A stretch of DNA of 46,844 nt. It comes from Lelliottia sp. WAP21. Its GTDB lineage: Bacteria; Pseudomonadota; Gammaproteobacteria; Enterobacterales; Enterobacteriaceae. A program made the translations under genes and the position numbers. The DNA lies in the NCBI RefSeq assembly GCF_020532665.2, contig NZ_JAIWPG020000021.1, positions 1 through 46,844 of the forward strand, read 5' to 3'. This document shows positions 18,842-27,316 of the stretch, piece after piece (within the stretch, counting starts at the first letter, position 1; each line of letters begins with the position of its first letter). The notes beneath the pieces were generated by a model. It saw only the letters and a program-made list of their open reading frames with translations. It did not search any database and was not told the origin of the DNA.

Positions 18842-19903
18842 ATGATGAAGAGTAAAATTTGGTTTATGGAAGGTTTGTCATCTCAGAAAGATATTATTCA
18901 GGGAATAAAGGCATTTACCCAAAATCATAAGATTAACATTACTATTTTTGCGTCCCATCGCCACGAGAGAAATGAAATCTTATCCGTCGCCGACTACTCT
19001 TTCCTCGAACCTGATGATGCTGAAAAGCGACTTCAATTTATTATTGAAACGGTTCAACAATATGGTATTGATCACATTCATACAGGACGTAACTGTTATT
19101 GGTTTGAAGAGAACCGAGGGGCGATTGAAGCCTCCGGCGCAACCCTGACAACGGGTGCCGGAGGCACAGACTGGCTCTCACTGGCCGACGAAAAAGTCTC
19201 TTTTGCCCAGTTCATGGAACAACATTGTCTTCCGGTCGTGCCCTCCTTGCGTGTGAGCACACCCGCAGAGCTTCAGGCATATCTTGCAACGCCACCCTTT
19301 CATGACACCCCTGTATGCGTGAAGCCTGTTACCGGTATTTATGGCATGGGTTTTTGGCGCTTTGATGACAATGCCGCGCCAATGGATGTTTTTAATCATC
19401 CGGAAAAACGTATTGTTCACCCTCAACAATACCTTGCAGCAGTATCCGCTTCAGAGGAGTTTCCCCCTCTTGTCTTGATGCCCTATTTACCCGGTCCAGA
19501 ATATTCTGTCGATATTCTTGCTGATAAAGGTGACGTTCTCGCGGCTGTAGGCCGCCGAAAAGAAGGAGCCATTCAGCACCTTGTTAACGAGGGTGAGGCT
19601 GTTGCACTCGCCTGCGCATGCGCCCGCACCATGAAAGCCGACGGGCTGGTTAACGTACAGACGCGTAATGACAAAAATGGAACGCCTCTTTTGCTTGAAA
19701 CAAACATGCGTCCTTCAGGCGGTATCGGTTACACCCTGCACAGCGGCGTCAATTTGCCCGGGTTGTTTGCTGCATTTAAGCTCGGACTGATGACCAAACA
19801 TGACGTTATCAGGAACGCAAAGTTGTCCTTTACCCCGGTTGCTGTGAGATCCATGACGGATGTAGTTGTGTACCCGGAAAACCTTTCTAACAGATTGAAT
19901 TAA
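18842..19903 (+). CDS. ATP-grasp enzyme of the Ter biosynthetic module
   Basis: A 353-aa ATP-grasp ligase. The N-terminal part (to about 110) is a substrate-binding region. The ATP-grasp fold follows, with Lys161 in VKPVTGIYGMG, the hinge LMPYLPGPEYSVD (Glu220) and the metal-binding ETNMRPSGG (Glu286, Asn288). It should form an amide or thioester-type bond with ATP. In Ter systems this ligase is found with the phosphoribosyltransferases, HAD enzyme and CitE-like lyase, a set proposed to make a nucleoside-like metabolite. It is first in the operon. ATG at 18842 or 18845 is possible; CAGG lies upstream. Confidence 0.88.
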   Translation: MMKSKIWFMEGLSSQKDIIQGIKAFTQNHKINITIFASHRHERNEILSVADYSFLEPDDAEKRLQFIIETVQQYGIDHIHTGRNCYWFEENRGAIEASGATLTTGAGGTDWLSLADEKVSFAQFMEQHCLPVVPSLRVSTPAELQAYLATPPFHDTPVCVKPVTGIYGMGFWRFDDNAAPMDVFNHPEKRIVHPQQYLAAVSASEEFPPLVLMPYLPGPEYSVDILADKGDVLAAVGRRKEGAIQHLVNEGEAVALACACARTMKADGLVNVQTRNDKNGTPLLLETNMRPSGGIGYTLHSGVNLPGLFAAFKLGLMTKHDVIRNAKLSFTPVAVRSMTDVVVYPENLSNRLN

Positions 19904-19912
19904 GGCTAAATA

Positions 19913-21055
19913 ATGTCTTTAATCAGTGAAGATAACGTTTATCGTCGTACACTCTCCTGCGGCACCATTCAGATTACGCGCGATCGGGGAAATATCGCGC
20001 TCGATGACTTGTTTGATATCGCCGAGCGTCGAAATCCAAAACGCGCTTTTCTTTTTGTCAGTAAGGTTCTTGGGCGGCATATCCCGGTCCCTCCTTCTGT
20101 CATGCGGCAGGCCTATAAACAACTTGCCAACCAGTTTCCCAGGCGCCTGAATGGGCCCGTGCTGTTTATCGGTATGGCGGAAACTGCCGTTGGACTGGGT
20201 GCTGGGGTATTCGATGAGATTCGGTCACACTGTGAAAAATCCGTCTATCTGACTTCAACACGTCATCCGGTGGACGGCGAGTTGCTTTGTGAATTCAAGG
20301 AAGAACACAGTCATGCAACCGATCATCTTATTTATCTGCCTGATAATGAAGAAAAACGGCGCTGTGTCTCTGGCGCGCGAACGCTGGTTTTGATTGATGA
20401 TGAAGCTACGACCGGAAATACCTTCCTTAATTTACTGGCTGCCCTGCGCAATACCGATCAATTGCCTCACCTGGAGCAGGTTATCGCGGTAACGCTTACA
20501 GACTGGAGTAACAATGCGCTACCTGAGCGAAGTCCTTTGCCCGTCAAAGCCATTTCTCTCGTGAGCGGGCAGTGGGGGTGGACTCCTTTTCCCGACGCAA
20601 CGCTACCCGTAATGCCTGCAGTCAACGTGACCTCCCGAGGGAAATGGAATATTACCGGCAAACAGTCCTGGGGCCGACTGGGTATGACTGCCCCTGCCGC
20701 AGATTTGGGCCCAAACATTACCGTTTCACGCGGTGAACGCGTCCTGATTCTCGGAACCGGTGAGTTTGTCTGGGAACCTTTTCTGCTGGCCGAACGCCTT
20801 GAAGCAGCGGGAGCTCAGGCGGTTTACAGCTCGACGACGCGATCGCCTATCGCACTGGGTTATGCCATAGAATCCGCCATTTCCTTTACCGATAACTATG
20901 GTTTGGGCATTCCTAACTTTGTCTATAACGTTGCTCACCAGCAGTTTGACCGCATATTGCTTTGTATTGAAACAGCCGCAGAAAGCATCGATCAACATTT
21001 ACTGAAAGCGCTGGCTGACGTTGCGCCTGTCGTGGAGATTGTTACCTATGATTAA
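19913..21055 (+). CDS. Phosphoribosyltransferase-like protein with TRSP domain
   Basis: A 380-aa protein. Residues 80-200 hold a type I phosphoribosyltransferase-like fold with the PRPP-binding motif VLIDDEATTGNT (159-170). The C-terminal part from about 240 (GRLGMTAP... then VLILGTGEFVWEPFLLAERL) corresponds to the TRSP domain that accompanies this enzyme in Ter-linked operons. It is expected to transfer or cleave a ribose-phosphate unit in the same pathway as its neighbours. It lies 9 bases after the ATP-grasp gene, and its end overlaps the HAD gene by 8 bases. Confidence 0.85.
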   Translation: MSLISEDNVYRRTLSCGTIQITRDRGNIALDDLFDIAERRNPKRAFLFVSKVLGRHIPVPPSVMRQAYKQLANQFPRRLNGPVLFIGMAETAVGLGAGVFDEIRSHCEKSVYLTSTRHPVDGELLCEFKEEHSHATDHLIYLPDNEEKRRCVSGARTLVLIDDEATTGNTFLNLLAALRNTDQLPHLEQVIAVTLTDWSNNALPERSPLPVKAISLVSGQWGWTPFPDATLPVMPAVNVTSRGKWNITGKQSWGRLGMTAPAADLGPNITVSRGERVLILGTGEFVWEPFLLAERLEAAGAQAVYSSTTRSPIALGYAIESAISFTDNYGLGIPNFVYNVAHQQFDRILLCIETAAESIDQHLLKALADVAPVVEIVTYD

Positions 21056-21821
21056 ACCTGTTGTTCTGAGCGATCTCGATGACACGTTATTCCAGACACG
21101 CCGCAAGATGGTCGATGAGCTGGCCCTTGAACCATTTCGTCCTGGTGCACTGGACCGCGCCCTCGCGCCACGCAGTTTCATGACTGAAGAACAGGCTATG
21201 CTGGTGGACTGGCTGCTGGAACACGCAGAACTCATCCCCGTTACCGCCAGAGGCACTGAAGAGATAAGTCGGGTCCTGATTCCCTTCCGTTCCTGGGCAA
21301 TTACAACCCATGGCGCCGTTATCCTGACGCCTGAAGGCGAGCCCGATGAAGAATGGAAAAGGCATATGCTCAAAGCATTGTCATCCTATCGCGAAAGATT
21401 GACGTCAATGCAGCGTCTTATCACCGAGATGATGGAATCAAAAGGGATCAACGCCTGGGCAAGGCTGAATTATGAATATGGTGACACGCCTGTCTATATG
21501 GTGATGAAACACCGCGACAGCAGCCGACTGGATGAACTTAATGCTATTGCAGATGAAATTGAACATATCTTCCCGACTGAGGGGTTCTACATCCATCGCA
21601 ACAGCAACAATGTTGCATGGCTTCCTGTTCCGGTAGAGAAAGGGTTGGCCGTCGCCTGGTTGCTGGAAAAACTACGGGCTGAGCGGGGGATATTCCCCGT
21701 CATTGGCCTTGGTGACAGCCTCAGCGATCACCGTTTTATGAAGTTGTGCAGTTGGTTTGGCATCCCACGTCAAAGCCAGTTTGCAAATGCGATTACACAG
21801 CATGTCTTTGGAGAACAGTAA
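21048..21821 (+). CDS. HAD-family hydrolase of the Ter biosynthetic module
   Basis: A 257-aa HAD phosphatase. Motif I is SDLDDTLF with nucleophile Asp9 and Asp11. Motif II is PVTARG. The acidic motif IV is GLGDSLSDHRF near residue 225. A cap domain of the Cof/sucrose-phosphatase kind fills the middle. I use the ATG at 21048 because the protein then begins right before motif I and overlaps the previous stop by 8 bases, as is usual in coupled operons. It probably removes a phosphate from the pathway intermediate. Confidence 0.88.
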   Translation: MIKPVVLSDLDDTLFQTRRKMVDELALEPFRPGALDRALAPRSFMTEEQAMLVDWLLEHAELIPVTARGTEEISRVLIPFRSWAITTHGAVILTPEGEPDEEWKRHMLKALSSYRERLTSMQRLITEMMESKGINAWARLNYEYGDTPVYMVMKHRDSSRLDELNAIADEIEHIFPTEGFYIHRNSNNVAWLPVPVEKGLAVAWLLEKLRAERGIFPVIGLGDSLSDHRFMKLCSWFGIPRQSQFANAITQHVFGEQ

Positions 21822-21822
21822 G

Positions 21823-22902
21823 ATGCAGCCACGGAAAACGTTCTCTGGTTCTTACCTACCTGGTGACGTGGAATTTCTGCTGAAGCCGGTCGAAATGGAA
21901 ATGACGTCTGTCGAGCAAAAAGAAATGCTTATCCAGTCGGGCAAAAAGCACTATTCAGACATGCTGAGTCAGGAGCCCGCACCGACACAATGGCACCTTG
22001 ATATCTTTAAACGAGCCCTGGATCGCGGTGCAGAACGTCTTGCGAGAGAGGTAGAACAACTGGCCGTCACCCTCGCAAAACGCTTCGGTGATACCCCGGT
22101 TATTCTTGTCAGCCTTGTCAGAGCAGGCGTGCCGCTGGGAGTGATGTTGCACCAGGCCCTGCGTGATATGGGTAAAACCTCCTTCCATTACGGTATCAGT
22201 ATCATCCGTGATCGGGGAATTGACGGCGCAGCACTGGATATTATTGAACGCCGTCATGGGACCGACGGTATTGTCTTTGTTGACGGCTGGACCGGGAAAG
22301 GCGCGATCACGGGTGAGCTGGTACGTGCATTGAAGGATCGCCATGGTTATCCGGAACAGCCACGTCTCGTTGTACTGGCGGATCCTTGTGGTTGCTCGTG
22401 GCTGGCGGCGAGCGACGACGACTGGCTGATCCCTTTTGGAATTATGGGCGCTCCCGTATCCGGTTTGATTTCCCGGTCAGTCTGGTCTTTCGACGGTTTA
22501 CATGGCTGCGTCGTTTGTGACCACCTTAGCAAATATGAATGCAGCCGAATGCTTGTGGATACTGTTGCCCATTTCCGTCAGCAGTTATTGCGAGAGTCGC
22601 TCTTACCACTGGACTGGAATCTCAACACTGCTAAAGCCTTATGGCATAAAAGCCGAGAGGTGATCGCCTTCCTGGCCAACAAATTTGACGTTGACAGTAT
22701 TAACCGTATCAAACCGGGCATCGCAGAAGCCACCCGTGCCGTATTGCGACGGGTACCCGATCATGTATTTGTTCGTTCGATTAATGACCCTGACGTAGCC
22801 CTGTTAGTTGGACTTGCCCGTGAAAAAGGTATCACTGTCACAGAAATGGGAGAAACCCTCGGCCAGTATCGGGCCGTCACCATTATTAAGAAGGTGCTCT
22901 GA
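21823..22902 (+). CDS. StiP-family phosphoribosyltransferase with C-terminal PELOTA-like domain
   Basis: A 359-aa protein. The family was first named cysteine protease StiP but carries a phosphoribosyltransferase-like fold: LVSLVRAGVPLGVMLHQAL (about 96-113) and the PRPP loop GIVFVDGWTGKGAITGEL (149-166). Residues from about 285 to the end (VIAFLANKFDVDSINRIKPGIAEATRAVLRRVPD...) fit the PELOTA-type RNA-binding-like domain fused to these enzymes. The start at 21823 has GGAGAA upstream and follows the HAD stop by one base. It overlaps the lyase gene by one base. Confidence 0.85.
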   Translation: MQPRKTFSGSYLPGDVEFLLKPVEMEMTSVEQKEMLIQSGKKHYSDMLSQEPAPTQWHLDIFKRALDRGAERLAREVEQLAVTLAKRFGDTPVILVSLVRAGVPLGVMLHQALRDMGKTSFHYGISIIRDRGIDGAALDIIERRHGTDGIVFVDGWTGKGAITGELVRALKDRHGYPEQPRLVVLADPCGCSWLAASDDDWLIPFGIMGAPVSGLISRSVWSFDGLHGCVVCDHLSKYECSRMLVDTVAHFRQQLLRESLLPLDWNLNTAKALWHKSREVIAFLANKFDVDSINRIKPGIAEATRAVLRRVPDHVFVRSINDPDVALLVGLAREKGITVTEMGETLGQYRAVTIIKKVL

Positions 22903-23858
22903 TGAATAAACGCCTTTCGCCCTGGAATCTGGGCGCTACGCTCTATATGCCTGCTACCCGTGATGATATTGCCGATGCGGTCATGCTCGGTAAAATCCCC
23001 GGTCTGCGTTCCCTGGTTATTTGTCTGGAAGATGCTGTCAGCGAGGCGGATATCCCCGTTGCGCTGGCTAATCTCGGCAGGCTGTTGCAGGAACTCAATG
23101 AATGTCGATGCGCCCAAGGCAATCAAGACTGGCCACTGGTCTTCATTCGCCCCCGTAATACCGAGATGGGAAAATGGTTGACAGAGCAGTACGACCTTTC
23201 TGCAATAGATGGTTTTGTGCTGCCTAAGTTTACCCTTAACTCCTTACCCATATGGTGGCGTTTTATGGGCGGCACCCATCTTTGCATGATGCCTACGCTC
23301 GAAACAGAAGATGTCTTTGACGTGGTACAAATGCGCGAGCTGGCGACCACGCTTATAAACCATCCATGCCATGAAAGGATTATTGCCCTGCGCATCGGCG
23401 GAAACGATCTCATGAACGTTGTATCGCTGCGTCGTCCACGCGATCTGACGCTCTATGACAGCCCGATGGGATATGTCATCAAAATGCTGGTCTCCGTTTT
23501 TAGTCCGCGCGATTTTGCCCTTACCGCCCCGGTTTGTGAACACATTGACGATCATGAGGTTATGGCTCGTGAGCTGGCGCTCGATATGGCCCATGGCCTG
23601 GTAGGCAAAACAGCTATTCATCCGTGCCAGATTGATATAATTGAACAAGCGCTTATGGTCACCCAAGGTGAGTACTCGGATGCCCTGCGGATCCTCAATT
23701 CGACCCAGGCAGTCTTTAAATCGCAAGGTGCAATGTGTGAACCCGCCACACACCGCCGCTGGGCTGCTGGAGTCCTGGAGCGTGCCAGGGTGTATGGTTT
23801 AGTGAATGACCAAAACGATGATGGAATCAGATTACTTCCCGTGACCCAACATAACTAA
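22902..23858 (+). CDS. HpcH/HpaI (CitE-like) aldolase/lyase
   Basis: A 318-aa TIM-barrel enzyme of the HpcH/HpaI/CitE superfamily. Visible active-site stretches are LVICLEDAVSEAD (metal and CoA region), FIRPRN with the substrate-binding Arg, LPKF, ALRIGGNDLMN and GKTAIHPCQID near the C-terminus. It probably cleaves or forms a carbon-carbon bond in the Ter-associated pathway. Coupled to the previous gene by a TGATG overlap. Confidence 0.88.
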   Translation: MNKRLSPWNLGATLYMPATRDDIADAVMLGKIPGLRSLVICLEDAVSEADIPVALANLGRLLQELNECRCAQGNQDWPLVFIRPRNTEMGKWLTEQYDLSAIDGFVLPKFTLNSLPIWWRFMGGTHLCMMPTLETEDVFDVVQMRELATTLINHPCHERIIALRIGGNDLMNVVSLRRPRDLTLYDSPMGYVIKMLVSVFSPRDFALTAPVCEHIDDHEVMARELALDMAHGLVGKTAIHPCQIDIIEQALMVTQGEYSDALRILNSTQAVFKSQGAMCEPATHRRWAAGVLERARVYGLVNDQNDDGIRLLPVTQHN

Positions 23859-23868
23859 GGAAATAATA

Positions 23869-24801
23869 ATGGGGTTCAGATTTCGTCAGTCGCTCACCAT
23901 TTTACCTGGGGTCCGTCTGAATCTGAGTAACGGCACGCCTGGCCTGAGTATGGGTCTACGCGGAGCATCCATTTCTTTTGGTCGACGGGGCATCTACGCC
24001 AGCCTTAGGCTGCGAGGAACAGGGCTAAGTTACCGTACACGTCTGAACCGGGCGGCACGTTCAGCGGGTCAAAGCAGAAACATAAACGATTCGGGGCTCC
24101 GGCAAGCTCTGGAGCTGGAGCTGATTGATACAGAGCGCGAAAACACGCTTCGACAACTTAAATACCAGAATCAGCGAACGACCTGGGCCGAGCAGTATGC
24201 AAACTGGAAATATCACGCGCAAGAACATGTCACAAAGCTCGCTACGACGCAATCCAATGCTCGCCAGCAATTCCAGACTGATGCCGCGTTTTTTGAATCC
24301 CGTCTGACATCGGTCCTCGTCGGGACGGAGTGGCCCCGTGAAACGCTGGTCACATTCGAAGTGAGGCCCGAGACATCAACCGTCTTTTTAGACGTTGATT
24401 TAGCTGAAATTGAGGATATGCCTGATAAAATTTATGCCGTGAATAGCCGTGGAACCGAACTCACAGAAAAACCAATGACCTTAAAGTCAATGCGAGAAAT
24501 CTATGCCCGTCATATTCATGGATGTCTCTTCCGTCTGGCAGGAATTGTTCTCCATACTTTACCCTTTGAAAACGTGACGGTTTCAGGCTTCACACAAAGG
24601 ATGAGTAAGCGAACAGGATATAGTGAGGACGAGTACCTCCTCTCTTGCAAATGCAGCCGTAGGAAAATGGCATTGATCAATTACGCAGGACTTGAAAATG
24701 TCGATCCGGTTGAAGCGTCAGGCGATTACCCGGTTATTCGAAAAATGAGCAGTACGTTCATTTTTCAACCGATAGAACCCTTTACTCATACTGCAGGCTA
24801 A
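23869..24801 (+). CDS. DUF4236 domain protein
   Basis: A 310-aa protein. Residues 1-60 (MGFRFRQSLTILPGVRLNLS, then GLSMGLRGASISFGRRGIYASLRLRGTGLSYRT in outline) are a classic DUF4236 domain, a small glycine-rich beta-sheet of unknown function. A charged, helical middle follows (about 75-140, possibly coiled coil), then an alpha/beta C-terminal half. No catalytic motif is evident. It lies 10 bases after the lyase and 8 bases before terW, so it belongs to the ter operon. It might bind a membrane or polymer, but this is speculation. Confidence 0.75.
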   Translation: MGFRFRQSLTILPGVRLNLSNGTPGLSMGLRGASISFGRRGIYASLRLRGTGLSYRTRLNRAARSAGQSRNINDSGLRQALELELIDTERENTLRQLKYQNQRTTWAEQYANWKYHAQEHVTKLATTQSNARQQFQTDAAFFESRLTSVLVGTEWPRETLVTFEVRPETSTVFLDVDLAEIEDMPDKIYAVNSRGTELTEKPMTLKSMREIYARHIHGCLFRLAGIVLHTLPFENVTVSGFTQRMSKRTGYSEDEYLLSCKCSRRKMALINYAGLENVDPVEASGDYPVIRKMSSTFIFQPIEPFTHTAG

Positions 24802-24809
24802 ACCTTACG

Positions 24810-25277
24810 ATGCAATTAAACACCAGACAGGCCCGGATTTTTAAGCTTGCCAATTTATTGGGTACCGGCAAACCCGTATCCGCCGCTGATATTATAACCA
24901 GTCTGGATTGTTCAGAGCCTACTCTAACTCGCGCTCTGAAAGAACTTCGCGAGTCGTATTCAGCGGAGATCAGATACAGCAAGGCGAGCCATTCCTATCT
25001 CCTTGTTAATCCTGGGCTGCTGGATAAAAAGACCCTCCGTCGCATGAATGAAGCCCTGGCCTCAAATGCGGAACTCAAAACGAGTGATTCAGTCGGTAAG
25101 GTGTTTTTAGATAAAGATAAAAAAACCGCTGTATCGCTATCGCTTCGTATGCGGATTTTACGCAAAATCGACCGACTGGCATCTCTTAGTGGCACGTCAC
25201 GCAGTGAAGCAGTTGAGAAACTTGCTGAGCGCGTAGTGGACGATCTAATAAAAGAATATAATGTCAAAAAAACTTGA
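24810..25277 (+). CDS. terW: Tellurite resistance regulator TerW
   Basis: A 155-aa protein that I recognise as TerW from MQLNTRQARIFKLANLLGTG at the N-terminus. Residues 1-70 form a winged helix (PVSAADIITSLDCSEPTLTRALKELRESY). The C-terminal part (AVSLSLRMRILRKIDRLASL then SRSEAVEKL) looks like a ribbon-helix-helix segment. In enterobacterial ter clusters TerW binds the ter promoter region and affects tellurite resistance. It is the last intact gene of the plus-strand operon. Confidence 0.92.
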   Translation: MQLNTRQARIFKLANLLGTGKPVSAADIITSLDCSEPTLTRALKELRESYSAEIRYSKASHSYLLVNPGLLDKKTLRRMNEALASNAELKTSDSVGKVFLDKDKKTAVSLSLRMRILRKIDRLASLSGTSRSEAVEKLAERVVDDLIKEYNVKKT

Positions 25278-25748
25278 CACTTAATTTTAGGTCGGGGTGA
25301 AATCCCCCGCTTTGTCATATTTCACATCTGTATAGACGTGATATTTTTTCGTCGAATTTCCTGTCAGTCCTTTCAGCAGCGCCTGTCTGCCTACATCATA
25401 TAGCATCTTAAAATCCTCTTGTGCTGCAGATCAATCATACCGCGATATACACTCTATTCATGCAAGTCTTTGATATATTTGATTACCGTACACATTGCAA
25501 TTTTTTTCCTGAGATTTTTAACGAGTATTATATTTCTGTCCGATCTGAATTATTTTTTGTTAAAAAGAGGCCATTCATATATCGGAAATTAAATGGTGGT
25601 TTACATCTTATTTAAAAGCGGACTCTGAGCCAGCATCTTAATATATATCCCCCACCCGACTGCTTTTGTCCCGCTTTATCAAATCAACAAAATTTAGCAT
25701 CATCCTGAAACTGCATCCATCCTCCGATCTCTTCAGGAGAAATTATTT
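25278..25748. other. Spacer between terW and the terY pseudogene
   Basis: No gene is supported. A GGGG...CCCC hairpin at about 25293-25308 just after terW might act as a weak terminator. The rest is AT-rich; a 64-codon frame at 25421 has neither ribosome binding site nor domain. Confidence 0.45.
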
Positions 25749-26194
25749 TTGAGATACTAACCCGTATATCTTCGACCTGACACGTCCGACTCTATGTATG
25801 GAGAGCCTATCGAGGCGGTCAAAAATGGCGTTCAAACGCAGCCTACTACGCGGAAATAGGATCCATATGCACTTGAAACGGCTTTTTGTATCAGTGATCA
25901 TGTTTGATTCTTCTGCTCGACAGGTAGTCCCCCTGACAGACCTCCTGAGTTACTAGTTGACTGCATTATCAGCCAGTGACACCAGGTCTCGTAGCGAAGC
26001 TCTTTCCCTCACGGCCTGCTCCATTCCCAACGACGTACAAAAAACGACCGCTGACAGTTCGACAATTAAAGCTTTCTTTGAATGGGCCAGTGCGAGCCTT
26101 TTGGCAGACAGTCAGAAAGTGCATTCCAGCAAAAAAAGTGATCGGTCTCGAAGACCTGCCACCGCCGCAAATAGAATTGAATGGGGTCTTATAA
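25749..26194 (+). pseudogene. terY: terY pseudogene (vWA domain), frameshifted and internally deleted
   Basis: Pieces in shifting frames match TerY. PVYLRPDTSDSMYGEPIEAV with the MIDAS DxSxS motif and VKNGVQT lie near 25761-25840. A stop follows, then DPYALETA. In another frame VSVIMFDSSARQVVPLTDLL follows, then RSEALSLTACSIPNDVQKTTAD, STIKAFFEWASA, and finally GLEDLPPPQIELNGVL ending at 26194. The start codon reads TTG, with a stop at codon 4. The segment between TTADS and STIKAFF, about a third of the usual protein, is deleted. It cannot make a functional protein. Confidence 0.85.
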
Positions 26195-26216
26195 TTTTCT
26201 CGATTAAGGGGATGTC

Positions 26217-26270
26217 ATGTCTGTCAGTCTGAGCAAAGGCCAGGGCGTAACACTTTCCGTCGGGGTCTAG
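26217..26270 (+). pseudogene. terX: terX 5' fragment (TerD-like start)
   Basis: An ATG preceded by AAGGGGAT opens a 17-residue frame, [17 protein letters not shown], then stop. The first 14 residues are the standard TerD-family N-terminus ([13 protein letters not shown] in TerD). terX commonly neighbours terY, as the fragment does here. Homology stops at the inverted repeat at 26264. Confidence 0.75.
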
Positions 26271-26292
26271 ATATTCCCGGCACATCTAGACC
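26264..26292. repeat. 9-bp inverted repeat at the terX break
   Basis: GGTCTAGAT (26264-26272) and ATCTAGACC (26284-26292) flank an 11-base loop precisely where terX similarity ends. It might be the end of a lost element or a recombination scar. Confidence 0.45.
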
Positions 26293-26374
26293 AAGAACAG
26301 ATCGCCTGCGGTTTTACCATCTTAAAGACGTTGCACCAGGACGAACAGCTCCAGCTGTTGTTCCAGCAAAAAAT

Positions 26375-26700
26375 TTGTTGAAAAACAATCAGTTTTTCCC
26401 CCTGAATCAGCGCTCTGGCGTGACCGTGCTTAATTGCCAGCACATCTGGCATGACTTCACAGATGTCATCATAACGGGTATGTTTACGCATTCGCAAACC
26501 GCGGCCTTTCTGTGTGACCCGGTAAAGCGGGCGTTTCGGGAATTCAGACAATGGCGCGATATGCGTTTAAAGCTGGTACAGCGTCATTAAGGAGTATTCT
26601 TCCTGCTAGTCGGGTTTGTAGACTTGTCTGACCAGCACAAAGGCACCAAACTGGCGCAGTGATCGCGCCCGTATGCCCTTAAATCACGTAATGACGGTTA
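26375..26700 (-). pseudogene. Unrecognised minus-strand pseudogene
   Basis: One minus-strand frame reads coherently across two stop codons, from GIRARSLRQFGAFVLVRQVY through EEYSLMTLYQL to KRPLYRVTQKGRGLRMRKHT and DDICEVMPDVLAIKHGHARA. A conserved frame broken only by stops suggests an old protein-coding gene inactivated by point mutation. I do not recognise the family. Confidence 0.4.
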
Positions 26701-27316
26701 ACCCGCTATGCCACCGTCTCGCCGTGAATCATAATCTGGAGCGGCACAGATTTTTCCGGGGTAGGCTGATGCGAAGTAAAAAATGTCCCGAAGATATGCT
26801 AAGGAGCACGTACTGGAGGAGCTCAGTGCAATTAATCCGGTACTGGCTAGCCCACAAAATTGTATCGCCAGCCTGAGTCGCTAACCCCTTTTCTCATCTG
26901 AGTACCTGAAATAGATGGCGGCGTTGATGAAGGGAGAAATGTACAGCAACACTGCAGTATGGCTGACGCTACAGGAAGTGCTGCCTCTGGATTTTATTAA
27001 AGCCAACCTGGCTTGAGAGATTTAGCTGGCAGAGTTAGCGCAGTCTGCTGAACTCACCAGGCGTCAGTGTACCCGTATGATTACATGCTACCGAGAATCC
27101 GGGCCGGCAGGTCTTATCATTCGCCGTCGCGAAAAAACGGAAATCATCAGCTGAGCTCAACCATTAAAGGCCAAGCTCTGCAGATCATCCGGCACGCATC
27201 CGCGGGAAAATCCGTCAACAATCTGGCGAACGCTGACAACGGAATACGATATCCGGACCTCAAAAAAACCGTGCAAAAATGATGATTGCTTAGATAATCA
27301 GGTTGCGTACGGCGTT
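26701..27316. other. Decayed region before the CRISPR array, with ISNCY-like piece
   Basis: No intact gene. Around 27025-27140 on the plus strand, LAELAQSAELTRRQCTRMIT followed by YRESGPAGLIIRRREK resembles the N-terminal helix-turn-helix of ISNCY-type transposases (VRQVKRLVRRYRQEGAAGLVSRRRGR). Frameshifts and stops follow. The rest is not recognised. Confidence 0.35.

Noticed and set aside
25957..26232. 91-codon plus-strand frame after terW
   Set aside because: It is one of the shifted frames of the terY pseudogene, not a gene of its own.
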